DNA of 64,000 nt from Saccharothrix obliqua (GCF_019375475.1 NZ_JAHXGQ010000003.1:186001-250000), one strand, 5' to 3'. Counted from the stretch's first letter, positions 1 to 9,906 are shown. Made by a program: numbers and translations. The notes: generated from the sequence alone by a model not told the origin.

Positions 1-224
1 ACCTCGCACACGCCGACGAGCTGCCGGGTCGCCTCGATGCCGTCCACGCCGGGCATCCGGATGTCCATCAGCACCACGTCCGGCCGCAGCTCGCGGGCCA
101 GTCGCACGGCCGTCGCGCCGTCACCGGCCTCGCCGACCACCTCGACGCCCTCCGCGCCGCCGAGGATCATCACCAGGCCCGCGCGGATCGCGGCGTGGTC
201 GTCGGCCACCAGCACGCGGATCAC
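1..224 (-). CDS. NarL/LuxR-type response regulator, N-terminal part
   Basis: This is the receiver domain of a two-component response regulator; the window edge removes its output domain. The visible 74 residues show the acidic pair Asp8-Asp9 and the phospho-acceptor Asp54 in a VVLMDIRMP context, as in NarL/DesR-type regulators, so a C-terminal HTH_LuxR domain is expected outside the window. The start is a GTG whose first bases overlap the TGA of the upstream histidine kinase (GTGA), so the two are translationally coupled and probably form a cognate pair. The family is clear from the receiver; the target genes are unknown. Confidence 0.9.
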   Translation of the reverse strand, partial: MIRVLVADDHAAIRAGLVMILGGAEGVEVVGEAGDGATAVRLARELRPDVVLMDIRMPGVDGIEATRQLVGVCE

Positions 225-1324
225 AGCGGCAGCTCCGCGCGCACCACCCAGCGGTCGCCGTCCCGGCCCGCCTTGACCACACCGCCGACCGCGTGCGCGC
301 GCTCCGCCATGCTCACCAAACCCGTCCCCGATCCTTCCGCGTCGTCGCGCGCCCGGTTGCGCACGACCACCACCAACCTCCTGACCTGCCGCTCCACCCG
401 CACCGTCGCGTCCGAGCCGTGCTTGAGGGCGTTGGTCAACGCCTCCTGGAGGATGCGGTAGGCCGCGACGTCCACCGCCACCGGCAGGTCCTGCACCTGG
501 TCCATCGCGAAGTCCACGGCCAGCCCGCCCGCGCGGGCCGAGTCGACCAGCCGCTCCGCGTCCGCCAGCCGGACGGCCACCGGCGCGTCCACCGGGTCGT
601 CGGCCCGCAGCACGTCGATCATGGTCCGCATCTCGGCCAGCGACTGCACGCTGTTCTCCCGCACGGACTTCAGCACCGTGCGCACGGTCTCCGAGTCGGC
701 GGGCATGGACAGCACCGCCTCCGACTGGATCGCGATCGCCGACAGGTGGCCCGCCACCACGTCGTGCAGGTCGCGGGCCATGCGGTTGCGCTCGGCGGCC
801 ACCGCCGCCCGCCGGTCCAGCTCCGCGATGCGGGCCACCTGCTCGGCGCTGTCCCGGTGCTGACGCACGTTCGTCGCCCACCACACGGGCACGCAGATCA
901 GCGAGAACACCTGGAGCCCGGCGTAGAGCGAGGTCCGCCAGTCGCCCAGCACGGCGACCAGCAGGGTCACGCCGAGCGTGCCCGTGGCGACCACGGCCAC
1001 GAGACCGCGGTGCAGGCCGTGCGAACCGTGCAGCGCCGCCGCGAACAGGACGTCGATGAACACCAGGATCACCGGCATGGTCAGCCCGCCGGCCAGGTCC
1101 AGCGCCACCGCGGCGGACACCACCACGATCGACAGGGCGGGCGCGCTGCGCCGGAACGCGGCGCCCGCGCACGCCAGGGCGAGGACGGCCAGGCGCGTCT
1201 GGAAGTCGGCCGAGCGCTCCCCGCCCGCGAACACCAGGTCCAGCTTGAGCTGGAAGATCACCGTGCCCAGGGCGAAGTACCCGACCGCGACCAGGACGTC
1301 GCGCTTCGACGGGCGGATCTCCAC
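221..1324 (-). CDS. Sensor histidine kinase, HisKA_3 family
   Basis: A membrane sensor kinase of 367 residues. About five hydrophobic segments occupy residues 10-150, followed by a short linker. The HisKA_3 dimerisation domain carries the phospho-accepting His187 in an ARDLHDVVAGHLSAIA context, typical of DesK/NarX-type kinases that pair with LuxR-type regulators. The ATPase domain near the C-terminus has the N-box sequence LQEALTNALKHG and a GTGLVSMAERA G-box. It overlaps the response regulator by 4 nt and faces away from the next gene on the plus strand. The signal sensed cannot be inferred, since no periplasmic domain of any size is present. Confidence 0.92.
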   Translation of the reverse strand: MEIRPSKRDVLVAVGYFALGTVIFQLKLDLVFAGGERSADFQTRLAVLALACAGAAFRRSAPALSIVVVSAAVALDLAGGLTMPVILVFIDVLFAAALHGSHGLHRGLVAVVATGTLGVTLLVAVLGDWRTSLYAGLQVFSLICVPVWWATNVRQHRDSAEQVARIAELDRRAAVAAERNRMARDLHDVVAGHLSAIAIQSEAVLSMPADSETVRTVLKSVRENSVQSLAEMRTMIDVLRADDPVDAPVAVRLADAERLVDSARAGGLAVDFAMDQVQDLPVAVDVAAYRILQEALTNALKHGSDATVRVERQVRRLVVVVRNRARDDAEGSGTGLVSMAERAHAVGGVVKAGRDGDRWVVRAELPL

Positions 1325-1432
1325 CCCTGAATCACAGCACAGGCAGTCGGTGGCGGCGTCCTACGAAGTGATGACCACCGGTCGATCCGCTCGCCGACGC
1401 GCCGGGGCGCGCCCGAACGACATGATCGGACC

Positions 1433-1982
1433 GTGGTCGAACCGCTGGTTGTGCTCATCGTCGCGTGCGAGATCGGTTTCTGGGTCGTGCTGGGTGCGGG
1501 CTTGTTCACCCGGTACGTGCTGCGGAAGCCGAAGGTCGGCGCGGCGCTGCTGGTGTGCACGCCGCTGGTGGACGTGGTCCTGCTGGCGGCGACCGTCGTC
1601 GACCTGCGCTCGGGGGGTGAGGCGCAGACGGCGCACGGCCTGGCCGCGATCTACCTGGGGGTGAGCATCGCGTTCGGGCACAGCATGTTGCGCTGGGCCG
1701 ACCAGCGGTTCGCCCACCGCTTCGCGGGTGGTCCGCCACCGGTGAAGCCGCCGAAGGAAGGTGCCGCGCGGGTGCGTCACGAGTGGCGCGAGTGGTTCAA
1801 GTTCGTGCTCGCCTGGGCCATCGCGTGTGCCGTGATGCTGCTGCTCAGGCACGTCGTGGCCACCCCGGAGCGCACGGAGGCCCTGTCGGGGCAGATGGGC
1901 GGGATGACGCTCGTCGGCGCCGTGTGGCTCGTCGGCTGGCCTGTGTACTACACGGTCAAGGAAGCTGCTCGGAGGGGGATCA

Positions 1983-1990
<8 letters not shown>
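1433..1990 (+). CDS. Integral membrane protein of unknown function
   Basis: A 185-residue protein with about five predicted membrane helices: residues 5-30, 38-57, 70-88, 120-140 and 155-175. A basic, proline-containing loop near residues 100-118 (PPPVKPPKEG) lies between the third and fourth. No catalytic motif is visible and I do not recognise a named family. It starts at a GTG with no clear ribosome site, and overlaps the next small membrane gene by 8 nt, so the two are probably cotranscribed. It is divergent from the histidine kinase, and the 108-bp gap should hold promoters in both directions. Confidence 0.75.
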
Positions 1991-3081
<1,091 letters not shown>

Positions 3082-3092
3082 CCAGCAAAAAC

Positions 3093-3114
3093 GGCCCGCG
3101 CGCCAGCGCGGGCC
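3093..3114. terminator. Bidirectional hairpin terminator
   Basis: A 9-bp GC stem (GGCCCGCGC / GCGCGGGCC) with a 4-nt loop lies between the convergent trmI and the minus-strand membrane protein gene. Five A residues on its left edge give a T-tract when read on the minus strand, so it fits the minus-strand gene best and may serve both. Confidence 0.75.
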
Positions 3115-3126
3115 GCCCGGCCACCG

Positions 3127-3933
3127 TCACTTCTGCTCGCAGGCCACCCAGCCGTCGTCCGTCTTGAGGAACGGCACCTTGTTGGACAGGTCGTCCTTGA
3201 TGAACTCCTTGAGTTCGTCCGGCACGCCCTCCAGCTTGATCGCGATCTCCGCCTCGGCGTGCGTGGAGTCCTTCTCGGTGACGTTCTTCACGCTGGCGAC
3301 CATCTTGATGTTCTTGGCCGCCTCCTGCATCTTCTTGGCCTTCTCCTTGAACTCCGGAGGCAGGCTGTCGAGGTTCTTCTCCAGGTCCTCGTTGATGGCG
3401 GACGGGTCGTACGCCTTCTTCAGGTCGTCGATGTCCTTCTGGTTCTCGGCGCAGGTCAGCGACCGCAGCTTCTCGTAGTCCTTGTTCGAGATGGCCGTGG
3501 CGAAGCTGTCGGCCGCGTCCTTGGCCGTCCCGTTGCCGCCGCCGAGCGTGAACACGAGGGCCAGGACGACGCCGATCACCAGGATGCCGCCGCCGGCGAG
3601 GATCCAGGGCAGGGGGCTCTTCTTGCGCGGCGCGCCGTAGGGGTCGCCGAAACCACCCGGTTGGCCGTAGCCGGGCGGGTACTGGCCGGGCTGGCCGTAG
3701 GGCGGCTGCTGGCCGGGCTGGCCCGGCTGCCCGGGCCCCGGCTGCTGGAAGCCGCCCGGGGGCGGGCCGTAACCGGGCTGGGGTTGCCCACCCTGTGGGA
3801 AGCCGGGAGGCGGCGGCGGGTACCCGCCGGGCTGCTGGCCGGGACCTGGCTGGCCGCCGAATTGGCCTGGTTGCTGGCCAAATTGACCCGGCTGCTGACC
3901 GTACGGACCCGGCTGCTGCGGCGGGACGGACAT
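3127..3933 (-). CDS. Membrane-anchored protein with Gln/Pro/Gly-rich N-terminus
   Basis: A 268-residue protein whose first ~110 residues are low-complexity repeats of the type QQPGQFG and [11 protein letters not shown], followed by a basic stretch and one membrane helix (about residues 112-132), then an outside domain. The extracellular part ([23 protein letters not shown]..) resembles the DUF4878/Lumazine-binding-like folds found on actinobacterial membrane proteins. The ATG is preferred over the adjacent upstream GTG because AGGAG then sits 6 nt away. It is divergent from mpa. The architecture closely mirrors that of the protein at 31631-32320. Function unknown. Confidence 0.8.
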   Translation of the reverse strand: MSVPPQQPGPYGQQPGQFGQQPGQFGGQPGPGQQPGGYPPPPPGFPQGGQPQPGYGPPPGGFQQPGPGQPGQPGQQPPYGQPGQYPPGYGQPGGFGDPYGAPRKKSPLPWILAGGGILVIGVVLALVFTLGGGNGTAKDAADSFATAISNKDYEKLRSLTCAENQKDIDDLKKAYDPSAINEDLEKNLDSLPPEFKEKAKKMQEAAKNIKMVASVKNVTEKDSTHAEAEIAIKLEGVPDELKEFIKDDLSNKVPFLKTDDGWVACEQK

Positions 3934-4066
3934 CACGTTCTCCTAGAACTTTCCGCTGGTGGCAGAGGACACTGCCCGGAACGACTCGTACTAGGACGCA
4001 CGGTAGCGGGTCGGCGGTTCCGTCAGGCACCGGTATGGAGCAGTTCATCCGGCCGAGAGGGGGGAA

Positions 4067-4080
4067 TGTGTGATCACACA
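4067..4080. promoter_or_regulatory. Perfect 14-bp palindrome upstream of mpa
   Basis: TGTGTGATCACACA reads the same on both strands and lies in the divergent mpa intergenic region, 30 bp upstream of the predicted mpa promoter. Palindromes of this TGTGATCACA type are typical of GntR or CRP/FNR family operators. No regulator for it is encoded next to it. Confidence 0.45.
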
Positions 4081-4109
4081 ACCCCCGGGAACCCCGCGGG
4101 TGGCCGCTT

Positions 4110-4132
4110 TTGTCGGTGATCGCCGGTACCGT
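4110..4132 (+). promoter_or_regulatory. PafBC-type DNA-damage promoter of mpa
   Basis: TTGTCGGTG (4110-4118), 8 nt, then TACCGT (4127-4132) match every fixed position of the mycobacterial LexA-independent damage promoter TTGTCRGTG-N8-TAnnnT, which is recognised with PafBC. Transcription would start near 4138-4140, about 25 nt upstream of the mpa ATG and just before its AGGAGGG ribosome site. PafB and PafC are encoded in this same window. Confidence 0.7.
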
Positions 4133-4163
4133 TGTCGTACGAACACGGGAGGAGGGTGCCGAC

Positions 4164-5960
4164 ATGCAGCACGGTCATCCCGGCAGCCAGCCCGATGAGG
4201 GCGGCGAGCTGAACAAGGGCAACAACTCTGGTGAGCTGACAGCGCAGATCAGGTTCCTGGAGGACGAGATCGCGTTGCTGCGCCGCAAGTTGACGGAATC
4301 CCCACGACACGTCCGCCTGCTGGAGCAGAGGTTGGCGGAGGCGACGGAGCGCGTCAGCCAGCTGACCGAGCGCAACACGAAGCTCATCGACACCCTTCGA
4401 GAAGCACGGAGCCAGCTCCTCGCGCTGCGCGAGGAAGTGGACCGCCTCGCTCAGCCACCGAGTGGTTACGGCGTGTTCCTGGCGCGGTTCGAGGACGGCA
4501 CGGTGGACGTGTTCACCTCCGGCCGTCGGATGCGGGTCTCGGTGTCGCCGGCGGTGGAGGCGGCGTCCCTGGTCCTCGGCCAGTCGGTGCGCCTGAACGA
4601 GGCGTTGACGGTCGTCGAGGGCGGCGGTTTCGAGCGGACCGGCGAGGTCTGCACGCTGCGCGAGGTGCTGGAGGCCGACGCGGACCAGTCCATCGGGCGG
4701 GCCCTGGTCGTCGGGCACGCCGACGAGGAGCGCGTCGTGTGGTTGGCGCAGCCCCTCATGGACGCGCCGCTCAAGGCGGGCGACTCGCTGCTGGTCGACT
4801 CGAAGGCGGGCTTCGCCTACGAGCGGGTGCCGAAGGCCGAGGTCGAGGACCTGGTGCTGGAGGAGGTGCCGGACGTCAAGTACGAGGACATCGGCGGCCT
4901 CTACCGGCAGATCGAGCAGATCCGCGACGCCGTGGAACTCCCGTTCCTGCACGCCGACCTGTTCCGCGAGTACCGCCTGCGCCCGCCGAAGGGCGTGCTG
5001 CTCTACGGCCCTCCCGGCTGCGGCAAGACCCTCATCGCGAAGGCGGTGGCGAACTCACTGGCCAAGCAGGTGGCCGCCGCGCGCGGCGAGGACCACCGCG
5101 AGGCCAAGAGCTACTTCCTCAACATCAAGGGCCCCGAGCTGCTCAACAAGTTCGTCGGCGAGACCGAGCGGCACATCCGCCTGATCTTCCAGCGCGCGCG
5201 GGAGAAGGCGTCCGAGGGCACCCCGGTGATCGTGTTCTTCGACGAGATGGACTCGATCTTCCGGACCCGGGGCAGCGGCGTGTCGTCGGACGTCGAGACG
5301 ACCATCGTCCCCCAGCTCCTCAGCGAGATCGACGGCGTGGAGGGCCTGGAGAACGTCATCGTGATCGGCGCCTCCAACCGGGAGGACATGATCGACCCGG
5401 CCATCCTCCGCCCGGGACGCCTGGACGTGAAGATCAAGATCGAGCGCCCGGACGCCGAGGGCGCCAAGGACATCTTCAACAAGTACCTGACGCCCGACCT
5501 GCCGATCCACGCCGACGACCTGGCGGAGTTCGGCGGCGACCCGGCGGCCTGCATCGACGGCATGGTGCAGCACACGGTCGAGCGCATGTACGAGGAGTCC
5601 GAGGACAACCGCTTCCTGGAGGTCACCTACGCCAACGGTGACAAGGAGGTCCTGTACTTCCGGGACTTCAACTCGGGCGCGATGATCCAGAACATCGTGG
5701 ACCGGGCCAAGAAGGCGGCCATCAAGAGCCTCCTCGACACCAAGCAGCCGGGCCTGTCGGTCCGCCACCTGCTGGACGCGATCGTGGACGAGTTCGCGGA
5801 GAACGAGGACCTGCCGAACACGACGAACCCGGACGACTGGGCCAGGATCTCCGGCAAGAAGGGCGAGCGCATCGTCTACATCCGCACCTTGGTGACCGGG
5901 AAGAACCAGGAGTCAGGCCGCGCCATCGACACGGCGACCAACACCGGCCAGTACCTCTAG
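4164..5960 (+). CDS. mpa: Proteasome-associated AAA ATPase Mpa/ARC
   Basis: The hexameric AAA ATPase that captures pupylated substrates through its N-terminal coiled coils, unfolds them and threads them into the 20S proteasome. The 598-residue protein has a coiled coil at about residues 25-85, a double OB-fold region to about 230, Walker A GPPGCGKT at 282-289, Walker [10 protein letters not shown] near 355-363, and an ILRPGRLD sensor/arginine-finger segment. The C-terminus is GQYL, the penultimate-tyrosine motif that docks into the proteasome ring. The ATG chosen follows AGGAGGG by 7 nt; an upstream in-frame GTG would add 18 unconserved residues. A PafBC-type promoter lies just upstream. Confidence 0.97.
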   Translation: MQHGHPGSQPDEGGELNKGNNSGELTAQIRFLEDEIALLRRKLTESPRHVRLLEQRLAEATERVSQLTERNTKLIDTLREARSQLLALREEVDRLAQPPSGYGVFLARFEDGTVDVFTSGRRMRVSVSPAVEAASLVLGQSVRLNEALTVVEGGGFERTGEVCTLREVLEADADQSIGRALVVGHADEERVVWLAQPLMDAPLKAGDSLLVDSKAGFAYERVPKAEVEDLVLEEVPDVKYEDIGGLYRQIEQIRDAVELPFLHADLFREYRLRPPKGVLLYGPPGCGKTLIAKAVANSLAKQVAAARGEDHREAKSYFLNIKGPELLNKFVGETERHIRLIFQRAREKASEGTPVIVFFDEMDSIFRTRGSGVSSDVETTIVPQLLSEIDGVEGLENVIVIGASNREDMIDPAILRPGRLDVKIKIERPDAEGAKDIFNKYLTPDLPIHADDLAEFGGDPAACIDGMVQHTVERMYEESEDNRFLEVTYANGDKEVLYFRDFNSGAMIQNIVDRAKKAAIKSLLDTKQPGLSVRHLLDAIVDEFAENEDLPNTTNPDDWARISGKKGERIVYIRTLVTGKNQESGRAIDTATNTGQYL

Positions 5961-6009
5961 CCACACACGCACGCAACACACACTCAACACTGAACACAGA
6001 GCACACCCA

Positions 6010-6044
6010 GGAAGCCCCCGCCCAGCCACACAGCGGGGGCTTCC
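6010..6044 (+). terminator. mpa terminator hairpin
   Basis: A perfect 12-bp stem (GGAAGCCCCCGC / GCGGGGGCTTCC) with an 11-nt loop lies 50 nt after mpa. There is no T-tract, as is common in actinomycetes. Its right arm can also pair with GCGGAAGCC at 6057-6065, so two mutually exclusive hairpins are possible. Confidence 0.7.
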
Positions 6045-6081
6045 GCTTGCAACCGTGCGGAAGCCCCGCACACCAGTCCCC

Positions 6082-6215
6082 CCGTCGTGTTCTCCCCGTA
6101 TGGCCTGCGCGCCAGCGAACCGCGCTCGTTCCCAGGGCGCAAGCACGCTTTTCGCTTGCGCCCTGGGAACGAGGGTGGTTGTCTCTGACCAGGCCATACG
6201 GGGAGAACACGACGG
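6082..6215. repeat. 134-bp nested palindrome after mpa
   Basis: Two perfect inverted repeats are nested. The outer arms are 26 nt each (6082-6107 and 6190-6215, core GTGTTCTCCCCGTATGG). The inner arms are 20 nt each (6125-6144 and 6154-6173, core GTTCCCAGGGCGCAAGC) around a 9-nt loop. Between them are unrelated spacers of 17 and 16 nt. It is thus two inverted copies of a ~63-bp sequence with a divergent middle. It lies in the 406-bp gene-free interval after mpa and encodes no supportable protein. A MITE-like element, a structured RNA or a strong transcription barrier are all possible. Confidence 0.8.
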
Positions 6216-6274
6216 CGCTTTGACAGTTCTCCTTGGCGGCCTGCCAAGCGGCGAGCGTCGCTTTTAACCCACCG

Positions 6275-6376
6275 CTCACCCCACCCGCTCACCCCACCCG
6301 CTCACCCCACCCGCTCACCCCACCCGCTCACTCCACCCGCTCACTCCACCCGCTCACTCCACCCGCTCACCCCACC
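6275..6376. repeat. 13-bp tandem repeat array running into a stop codon
   Basis: Seven full and one partial copy of CTCACCCCACCCG (three copies read CTCACTCCACCCG) run without interruption. The last copy contains the TGA stop codon of the minus-strand response regulator gene, so the array forms the end and 3' flank of that gene. The 13-bp period rules out in-frame protein repeats. Confidence 0.9.
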
Positions 6377-7008
6377 GAAACCACCCCGGACTCGTACGCC
6401 ACGATCACGAGCTGAGCCCGATCCCGAGCCTGGAGCTTGTGCAGCAACCGCCCCACATGGGTCTTCACCGTGCCCATCGAGAGGTGCAACTCCCGCATGA
6501 TCTCCGCGTTGGACAACCCCCGCGCGATCAACGTCAACACCTCCCTCTCCCGCTCGGTGACCCCTTCCAACTCCACCCCCCGCCGCTCCGGCCGGCGGGC
6601 GAACTCGGCGATCAACCTCCGCGTGACCGACGGCGACAGCAACGCGTCCCCGTCGGCAACCACCCGCACCGCCGCCAACAACTCCGCGGGCGGCGTGTCC
6701 TTCAGCAGGAACCCTCCCGCCCCCGCGCGCAGCGCCGAGTACACGTACTCGTCCAGGTCGAACGTGGTCAGGATCAACACCTTCGCCGCGGAGAAAGCAG
6801 CGATCTCCCGCGTAGCGGCGATCCCGTCCATCACGGGCATCCGGACGTCCATCAACACCACGTCCGGCGACGTCTCGCGCACCACGGCGACCGCCGCGGC
6901 GCCGTCCCCGGCTTCACCCACGACCCGCAACCCGGGCTCCGAATCGATCAACACCCGGAAACTGCCCCGCAGCAGCGCCTGATCGTCGACCACCACAACG
7001 TCGACCAT
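6367..7008 (-). CDS. NarL/LuxR-type response regulator
   Basis: A 213-residue transcriptional regulator with a receiver domain (Asp8, Asp9, phospho-acceptor Asp54, Lys in the FLLKDTP segment) and a C-terminal HTH_LuxR domain (TEREREVLTLIARGLSNAEIMRELHLS). It is coupled to the kinase gene just upstream by a TGATG junction. The likely target is the divergently transcribed ABC exporter at 8237-9906, by analogy with DesK/DesR-type systems that control ABC-2 exporters; this is inference from position. Its stop codon is embedded in a 13-bp tandem repeat. Confidence 0.95.
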   Translation of the reverse strand: MVDVVVVDDQALLRGSFRVLIDSEPGLRVVGEAGDGAAAVAVVRETSPDVVLMDVRMPVMDGIAATREIAAFSAAKVLILTTFDLDEYVYSALRAGAGGFLLKDTPPAELLAAVRVVADGDALLSPSVTRRLIAEFARRPERRGVELEGVTEREREVLTLIARGLSNAEIMRELHLSMGTVKTHVGRLLHKLQARDRAQLVIVAYESGVVSVG

Positions 7009-8117
7009 CAGAAGGGAACCTCGGCAGCGACCCGAAACCCGCCCCCACGAACCGGCCCGGCGGAGAACGTCCCGCCGTACACGGCGACCCGCTCACGCAT
7101 CCCGATCAACCCGTGCCCCCCACCCCCGACCAACACCCTCTCCCCGGGCCCGTCGTCCACCACCACGATCCGCACCACGTCCCCCTCCCTCGACACGGTC
7201 ACCGAGCACCGCGCCGGGGCGGCGTGCTTGACCACGTTCGTCACCGACTCCTGCACGATCCGGAACACCGTCAACGCCACTCCGTCCGGCAGCTCCGACC
7301 CGCCGTCCACGACCAGCCGCACCGTCACACCGGCCATCGCGGCCCGGTCCACCAGCCCGTGCAGGTCCCCGATCCCGGGCAGGGGCGCCAACTCGGCCCC
7401 GTCCACTTCCCTGAGCACGCCCAGCAACCGCCGCATCTCGACCAACGTCCCGCGACTGGTCGTCTCGATGACCCGCAACGCTTCCCGGGCCTGCTCCGGC
7501 TGCGCGACGGCCACGTGGTTGCCGATCCCCGCCTTGACCGTGATCAGCGCCAGGCTGTGCGCGACCACGTCGTGCAGTTCCCGCGCGATGCGCAACCGCT
7601 CCTCGGTCACCGCCCGTGCCATCTCTTCCGCGACCGCCCGCTCCGCGTAGGTGCGCCGAACACGCGTGGACCGCCCCAACGCCCATGCTCCGGTGAGGAA
7701 CAACGTCACCGCGATCGCCAACCCGATGTCGTCCGGCCACGGTTCCGCGATGAACACGGCCACCACTCCCATGACCAGTGCGCACAACAACGCCGCGACC
7801 GACCGACCGCGTGGCAGTGACACCGCCACCATGTAGATCGCGAACGCCGACGGCCCGAAGGGCTCCAACGTGATGTGCAGGACCGTGGCCACGGTCTGCG
7901 CGGTGACCACCACACCGGCCACCGCCAACGGCCACCGCCGACGCACGGCCAACGGCAGCCCCACCAACACCGCCAGCCCGTACCCGAACCACAGGGGCAC
8001 GTTCTCGGCTTGTCGGTCCGCGAACTCCCGGTACACCAGGACGACCACCACGCCGGCGACCATGTCCAGGGCGAACAGGTATGCCGTCGGCAGCCACCGG
8101 GCCAAGCGCGTTGTCAC
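7008..8117 (-). CDS. Sensor histidine kinase, HisKA_3 family
   Basis: A membrane sensor kinase, 369 residues from the chosen GTG. Five to six hydrophobic segments span residues 8-147, followed by a coiled linker, the phospho-accepting His182 in RELHDVVAHSLALI, and an ATPase domain with VQESVTNVVKHA and a GHGLIGMRERV G-box. The frame is open 96 nt further upstream, but that extension is Gly/Arg-rich and lacks a signal or membrane segment, so the internal GTG just before the first hydrophobic stretch is preferred. It shares one nucleotide with the response regulator and is divergent from the ABC exporter genes. Confidence 0.93.
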   Translation of the reverse strand: MTTRLARWLPTAYLFALDMVAGVVVVLVYREFADRQAENVPLWFGYGLAVLVGLPLAVRRRWPLAVAGVVVTAQTVATVLHITLEPFGPSAFAIYMVAVSLPRGRSVAALLCALVMGVVAVFIAEPWPDDIGLAIAVTLFLTGAWALGRSTRVRRTYAERAVAEEMARAVTEERLRIARELHDVVAHSLALITVKAGIGNHVAVAQPEQAREALRVIETTSRGTLVEMRRLLGVLREVDGAELAPLPGIGDLHGLVDRAAMAGVTVRLVVDGGSELPDGVALTVFRIVQESVTNVVKHAAPARCSVTVSREGDVVRIVVVDDGPGERVLVGGGGHGLIGMRERVAVYGGTFSAGPVRGGGFRVAAEVPF

Positions 8118-8236
8118 GCGCCGACGGTATCCGCCCGCCCCACCCCTCACATCGAACCCAGGTCCGATCCCACCTCCCACCAACAGCAGACCGCCGTCCG
8201 ATCCGCGACCCACCCCTCACCGGCCACTCTCGTCCC

Positions 8237-9142
8237 GTGATCGAAGTACGCGACCTCATCAAGCGCTACGGCGGCTCAAGGGCCGTCGACGGCCTCAGCT
8301 TCGAAGTGAAACCCGGCTACGTGGCGGGTTTCCTCGGTCCCAACGGCGCCGGCAAGTCCACCACGATGCGGGCGATCCTCGGCCTGGACCGCCCCACCAG
8401 CGGTGAGGCTCTGGTGAACGGGAAACGCTATGCCGACCTGGCACACCCGATGCGCCAGGTGGGTGCCCTGCTGGACGCGGGAGCGGCGCACGGGGGACGC
8501 CGCGCCTACGACCACCTCCGCGTTCTCGCGCGCAGCAACGGGATCGACCGGTCCCGCGCCGCGGAAACCCTGGAGCAGGTGGGTTTGGCGGGTGCGGCGA
8601 ACAAGCGGATCGGCACGCTCTCCCTGGGGATGCGCCAGCGGTTGGGCGTGGCCGCCGCGCTGCTCGGCGACCCCGGTGTGCTGATGTTCGACGAGCCGGT
8701 CAACGGCCTGGACCCGGAGGGCATCCGCTGGATCCGCCACCTCATGCGGGACCTGGCGGCCGAGGGGCGGACGGTCCTGGTCTCCAGCCACCTGATGAGT
8801 GAGATGGCGCTGACCGCGGACCGGGTGGTGGTCATCGGCCGGGGCAGGCTCATCACCGAGTCGTCCATGAAGGACTTGAGCGACCGGTTCCGCCGCGACG
8901 TCCTGGTGCGCTCGGCGGACCAACCCGCCCTGGCCCGCGCGCTGGAGCAGGCCCGCGCGGCGGTGGTCTTCGAGGACGACGCGATCGCCGTCCGCGGGCT
9001 CACCGCCCGGCAGGTCGGTGAGGTCGCCGCGCGGCAGCAGATCCCGCTGCACGAGCTGACGCCGCGCTCCGCGTCCCTGGAGGACGCCTACCTCGAACTG
9101 ACCGATGACAGCGTGGAGTACCGGACGGAGGCGACCCGATGA
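8237..9142 (+). CDS. ABC exporter ATP-binding protein (ABC-2 type)
   Basis: A 301-residue ATPase of the drug/lipid exporter class (DrrA/CcmA-like). It has Walker A GPNGAGKST, a Q-loop, an LSLGMRQRL signature, Walker B VLMFDEPVNGLDPEG and an SSHLMSEM H-loop. A ~90-residue C-terminal domain follows the nucleotide-binding domain, as in bacitracin- and antibiotic-resistance exporters. It overlaps the permease gene by 4 nt (ATGA) and lies back to back with a histidine kinase/response regulator pair, which likely controls it. The GTG start precedes the conserved IEVRDLIKRYGG; an upstream open extension is unconserved and Pro/Arg-rich. Confidence 0.95.
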   Translation: MIEVRDLIKRYGGSRAVDGLSFEVKPGYVAGFLGPNGAGKSTTMRAILGLDRPTSGEALVNGKRYADLAHPMRQVGALLDAGAAHGGRRAYDHLRVLARSNGIDRSRAAETLEQVGLAGAANKRIGTLSLGMRQRLGVAAALLGDPGVLMFDEPVNGLDPEGIRWIRHLMRDLAAEGRTVLVSSHLMSEMALTADRVVVIGRGRLITESSMKDLSDRFRRDVLVRSADQPALARALEQARAAVVFEDDAIAVRGLTARQVGEVAARQQIPLHELTPRSASLEDAYLELTDDSVEYRTEATR

Positions 9143-9906
9143 CCGACGTGCTCGCATCGGAGTTCCTCAAGCTCCGCACCGTCCGCTCCACCACGTACCT
9201 CGTCCTCTCCATCGCCGCGACGCTCGCCGCGGCCGTCCTCGTCGCGTACCTCATGACCTCCGACTACGACCGGCAACCACCCGAGGTGCAGGCCGCCTTC
9301 AGCGCCGCCGACCCCAACGCGGTGGTGCTCCCGTTCGGGCAGTTCGTGCTGGGCGTCCTGGGCGCGCTCGCGGTCACGTCCGAGTACGGCAGCGGCATGA
9401 TCCGCACGGCGCTGGTCTCCGTGCCGCGGCGGCGGGTGCTGCTGTCGGCGAAGGTCGTCGTGGTGGGTGCGGTGTCGGCGGCGATCGGTGTCACGGCGAC
9501 GTTGCTCGCCTACATCGCCGGCGAGGTCATCACCGGTGACCGGCCGGAGCCGATCTCGGCGTACGGCTCGTTCTCCGACGCGTTGCCGACGTTGCTCGCC
9601 AACTCGGCTTCGCTGACGCTCATGGGTCTGGTCGGCCTGGGGCTGGGCTTCCTGCTCCGGTCCACCGCGGGCACGCTGGTCACCCTCTGCGGTCTCCTCT
9701 TCGTGGCGCCGACGATCGCCCTCTTCCTGCCGCCGCCGTGGGACGGCCGCCTGTACTCCGTGATGCTGCCGCTCCTGGCCCCGCAGCTGGCGGGTGGCCT
9801 CCCGAACGCGCCGCTGTCGCCGGCGGGCGCGGGGCTGGCCATGGTGGCGTACCTGGTCGTGACGCTGGGCGGGGGCCTGGTGGCGCTCGTGCGCAGGGAT
9901 TCCTGA
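9139..9906 (+). CDS. ABC-2 type exporter permease
   Basis: A 255-residue membrane protein with six predicted helices, beginning with the conserved amphipathic stretch LASEFLKLRTVRST that is typical of ABC-2 permeases working with CcmA-like ATPases. Segments at about 20-42, 62-85, 105-128, 145-170, 177-198 and 225-247 span the membrane. It is coupled to the ATPase gene by an ATGA overlap. The two would form a dimer-of-dimers exporter, and the substrate is not evident. Confidence 0.9.
   Translation: MTDVLASEFLKLRTVRSTTYLVLSIAATLAAAVLVAYLMTSDYDRQPPEVQAAFSAADPNAVVLPFGQFVLGVLGALAVTSEYGSGMIRTALVSVPRRRVLLSAKVVVVGAVSAAIGVTATLLAYIAGEVITGDRPEPISAYGSFSDALPTLLANSASLTLMGLVGLGLGFLLRSTAGTLVTLCGLLFVAPTIALFLPPPWDGRLYSVMLPLLAPQLAGGLPNAPLSPAGAGLAMVAYLVVTLGGGLVALVRRDS

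Noticed and set aside
6275..6376. CRISPR-like array
   Set aside because: The 13-bp units are contiguous with no spacers, and no cas genes are present. It is a simple tandem repeat.
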